A stretch of 7,792 nucleotides of DNA from the NCBI GenBank assembly GCA_017629415.1, contig JAGBXG010000177.1, positions 1 through 7,792 on the forward strand, read 5' to 3'. The notes beneath the pieces are model-generated. The model saw only the letters and a list, made by a program, of their open reading frames with translations. It was not told the DNA's origin and ran no database searches. A program made the translations under genes and the position numbers. Below are positions 6,525 to 7,792 of this stretch, piece by piece (the first letter of the stretch is position 1; every line of letters begins with the position of its first letter). The DNA is from Pseudomonadota bacterium (GTDB lineage: Bacteria > Myxococcota > Bradymonadia > UBA4248).

Positions 6525-6547
6525 ATTCTTTAGAATGAAACAGAATG
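6525..6547. promoter_or_regulatory. Possible operator: repeated AGAATG half-sites
   Basis: ATTCT (6525-6529) and AGAAT (6532-6536) form a small palindrome, and AGAATG recurs at 6532-6537 and 6542-6547, a 10-bp spacing that would place both on the same face of the helix. On the - strand a poor sigma-70-like pair overlaps it: TTGTCA (6555-6560), 17 bp, then CATTCT (6532-6537), which matches TATAAT at only three positions. It may be the control region of the rnhB operon, but the support is weak. Confidence 0.2.
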
Positions 6548-6566
6548 CCCAAATTGACAAGATATA

Positions 6567-6596
6567 ACATCGGGAGTTTTTAGGAAAAATCGATGT
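6567..6596. other. Imperfect hairpin just past the stop of the PSWH-repeat gene
   Basis: Outer arms ACATCG (6567-6572) and CGATGT (6591-6596) pair perfectly. Inside, TTTTT (6577-6581) pairs with AAAAA (6585-6589) around an AGG loop, with unpaired GGAG on one side. It begins 17 nt after the TGA at 6614-6616 on the - strand, a position suited to 3'-end protection or pausing. It lacks a U-tract on that strand, so I do not call it a terminator. Confidence 0.35.
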
Positions 6597-6613
6597 GTGA
6601 TGTCCAGGCGTAC

Positions 6614-7792
6614 TCATGAATCATGATGTTTCTGGTATTCTCTGGCAGTTGTCAGTGAGTTGTTATCAAAGCCGTAGTGCTGCATGTACTGAATGAGTCC
6701 GTTGATATCGAGGGATTCAGGTGGAGTGTCGTATCCGAGTCGCATCCATGGGGGAGGGGGAACGGGGCTGACTTTGGCGCGTTCTTGGTCGCGCTGACGG
6801 TCGGCTTCGAATTGTTTGGCCAGTCTTTCGTCTTCAAGCTCTTCTTCAGTTGGGCCTTTTTTAAAGAGTTTGCGGAAGAAAGCTACGATGCGTTCCCAAA
6901 GCGTCTGTGGCGTTTTGGGCGTATTGGGGGCCGGCAAACCATCTTCTTCGGTGGTCAAATGACTTTTGCTGGCATGGGAATTGGGATTAAATTTCATGCC
7001 TTCATACATTTCCTGATGCCACATCATATAATCGATCGAAATTTCAAAATATCGACGGATATATCTTTCGATGGAAACGAGCAGGCCAAGATCAAAGGCA
7101 CTGTCTTCGATAATATAAATATCAGGATTGAGATGGGCATTTTCTTCATCGATGGGATGAATGGCAGGCTCTTCGATCACTTCAATGTTTTCGGTGTTAT
7201 TGCCATTCATAGAGGGATCTATTTTATCCTCTTTCTGCGTCGCGTTCTGAGGAGAATGAGTTTTCTGGTTTTCAGGTTTGCTGTTTTGAGGTTTTGCAGT
7301 TTCGTAGATTTCTAAAGGTGCAAGTTTGTTATCTTTCGAACTGTTGTGTATTGACGTTTCATGCGTTTGAGTAAGTTCTTGCTCAGGTTCCGGCTGGAAC
7401 AGGGGAGCATTGGGATGAATATGCCACGAGGGACTCCATTTCCATTGCTGACGTTTTTGTGCAGAGGTTTCTTGACCTTCTTGAGGGGGTTCAGATTGAG
7501 GGGGATCCAGGCGCAGTTTTTCCTGAAGTGTATTGCCTTTCAGGCGCACATGCCACGATGGGGTCCATTTATGGCGGCGTTTGGCATTGTTTTCGGTACC
7601 TTCTTGCTGGTTGGCCTGTGTTTCCGGCACATCCTGATGTTTTGGCTGTGTTTCCGGCACCTCTTGAGGTGTGTCAGCTTGGGGGGCTTCAGCGCGGAGT
7701 TTTTCCTGAATGTTGTTTCCTTTCAGGCTGACGTGCCATGAAGGACTCCATTTCCATTTTTGGCGTTGTTTGGCATCGGGGGTAGGCGCGTA
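6614..7792 (-). CDS. Hydrophilic protein with Trp-rich PSWH repeats, 5' end outside the window
   Basis: I do not recognise this family. The frame is open from the window edge to TGA at 6614-6616, giving 392 visible residues; the GTG at 7660 is an internal codon, because the repeat pattern continues upstream of it. The N-terminal part has three copies of a basic, Trp-rich motif (KWKWSPSWHV, HKWTPSWHV, QWKWSPSWHI), with PSWH at visible residues 17-20, 78-81 and 121-124. The first two copies continue as LKGN..QEKLR. Gln/Glu/Pro-rich linkers join them. After a low-complexity acidic stretch there is a more ordered segment (about 224-266, IYIIEDSAFDLGLL, then YFEISIDYMMWH). An amphipathic basic helix follows (WERIVAFFRKLFKK, about 299-312), then a highly charged helix (313-340) and a Pro-rich stretch (PVPPPPWM). 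No membrane span is seen. It points the same way as rnhB but lies 310 nt away, so it is probably a separate unit. Confidence 0.75.
   Translation of the reverse strand, partial: YAPTPDAKQRQKWKWSPSWHVSLKGNNIQEKLRAEAPQADTPQEVPETQPKHQDVPETQANQQEGTENNAKRRHKWTPSWHVRLKGNTLQEKLRLDPPQSEPPQEGQETSAQKRQQWKWSPSWHIHPNAPLFQPEPEQELTQTHETSIHNSSKDNKLAPLEIYETAKPQNSKPENQKTHSPQNATQKEDKIDPSMNGNNTENIEVIEEPAIHPIDEENAHLNPDIYIIEDSAFDLGLLVSIERYIRRYFEISIDYMMWHQEMYEGMKFNPNSHASKSHLTTEEDGLPAPNTPKTPQTLWERIVAFFRKLFKKGPTEEELEDERLAKQFEADRQRDQERAKVSPVPPPPWMRLGYDTPPESLDINGLIQYMQHYGFDNNSLTTAREYQKHHDS
7409..7774 (-). repeat. Three degenerate repeats encoding the PSWH motif
   Basis: Related segments lie at about 7694-7774, 7511-7585 and 7409-7462 within the partial gene. 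On the + strand each carries a variant of GTGCCATGAAGGACTCCAT. The first two encode the full unit of about 25 residues ending in QEKLR; the third stops after the PSWHI core. Between copies 1 and 2 there is a separate 30-nt duplication: CTGTGTTTCCGGCAC recurs exactly at 7616-7630 and 7646-7660, encoding VPETQ twice. More copies may lie beyond the window edge. Confidence 0.85.

Noticed and set aside
6554..6582. Perfect TTGACA box on the + strand
   Set aside because: The matching -10 position reads TTTTTA and no + strand gene follows.
6677..7315. 212-codon + strand frame antisense to the PSWH-repeat gene
   Set aside because: It is rich in Phe and Ile as expected from antisense of charged codons, and has no recognisable domain or ribosome-binding site.
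7660..7660. GTG at 7660 as the true start of the PSWH-repeat gene
   Set aside because: The same frame stays open to the window edge and contains a complete first PSWH repeat upstream, so this codon is internal.

Overview
The window looks like ordinary chromosome from a Gram-negative bacterium of moderate GC content. The evidence is a bacterial clamp-loader subunit, a bacterial RNase HII, a Hanks-type Ser/Thr kinase with membrane and Sel1-like parts, and a single-pass protein with a probable periplasmic domain. This mix would suit the broad deltaproteobacterial/Myxococcota group, but that placement is an inference and nothing here fixes the taxon. No tRNA, rRNA, CRISPR array, transposase or phage gene was found.

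Left part (1-1322): a short intergenic repeat (11-92) ends in a strong hairpin. holB (DNA polymerase III delta') follows on the + strand (181-1164), and then a second direct copy of the same repeat (about 1237-1311). The 1165-1322 gap holds nothing else I can call.

Centre (1323-6303, all on the - strand, so read right to left): rnhB, then 12 nt later a 528-residue membrane-anchored protein, then, overlapping by ATGA, a Ser/Thr kinase gene. The spacing indicates one operon that pairs a kinase with a probable envelope protein, with rnhB leading it. As given, the kinase gene is broken by one missing base near 3383. Restoring one T on the coding strand gives a continuous 915-residue protein: kinase domain, two-helix membrane hairpin, beta-rich middle domain and six Sel1/TPR-like repeats.

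The 310-nt gap at 6304-6613 has no gene. It holds a GC-rich block of small hairpins with an internal 39-nt duplication (6329-6480), an AT-rich hairpin (6496-6520), a cluster of AGAATG half-sites (6525-6547) and another imperfect hairpin (6567-6596).

Right part (6614-7792, - strand): the 3' 392 codons of a gene that runs off the window. Its product is hydrophilic and unrecognised, with three copies of a Trp-rich motif (core PSWH) followed by a charged C-terminal half.

The best leads are the kinase frameshift, the repeat pair flanking holB, the hairpin mosaic upstream of rnhB, the PSWH-repeat protein, and the kinase/membrane-protein pair as a possible undescribed signalling unit.
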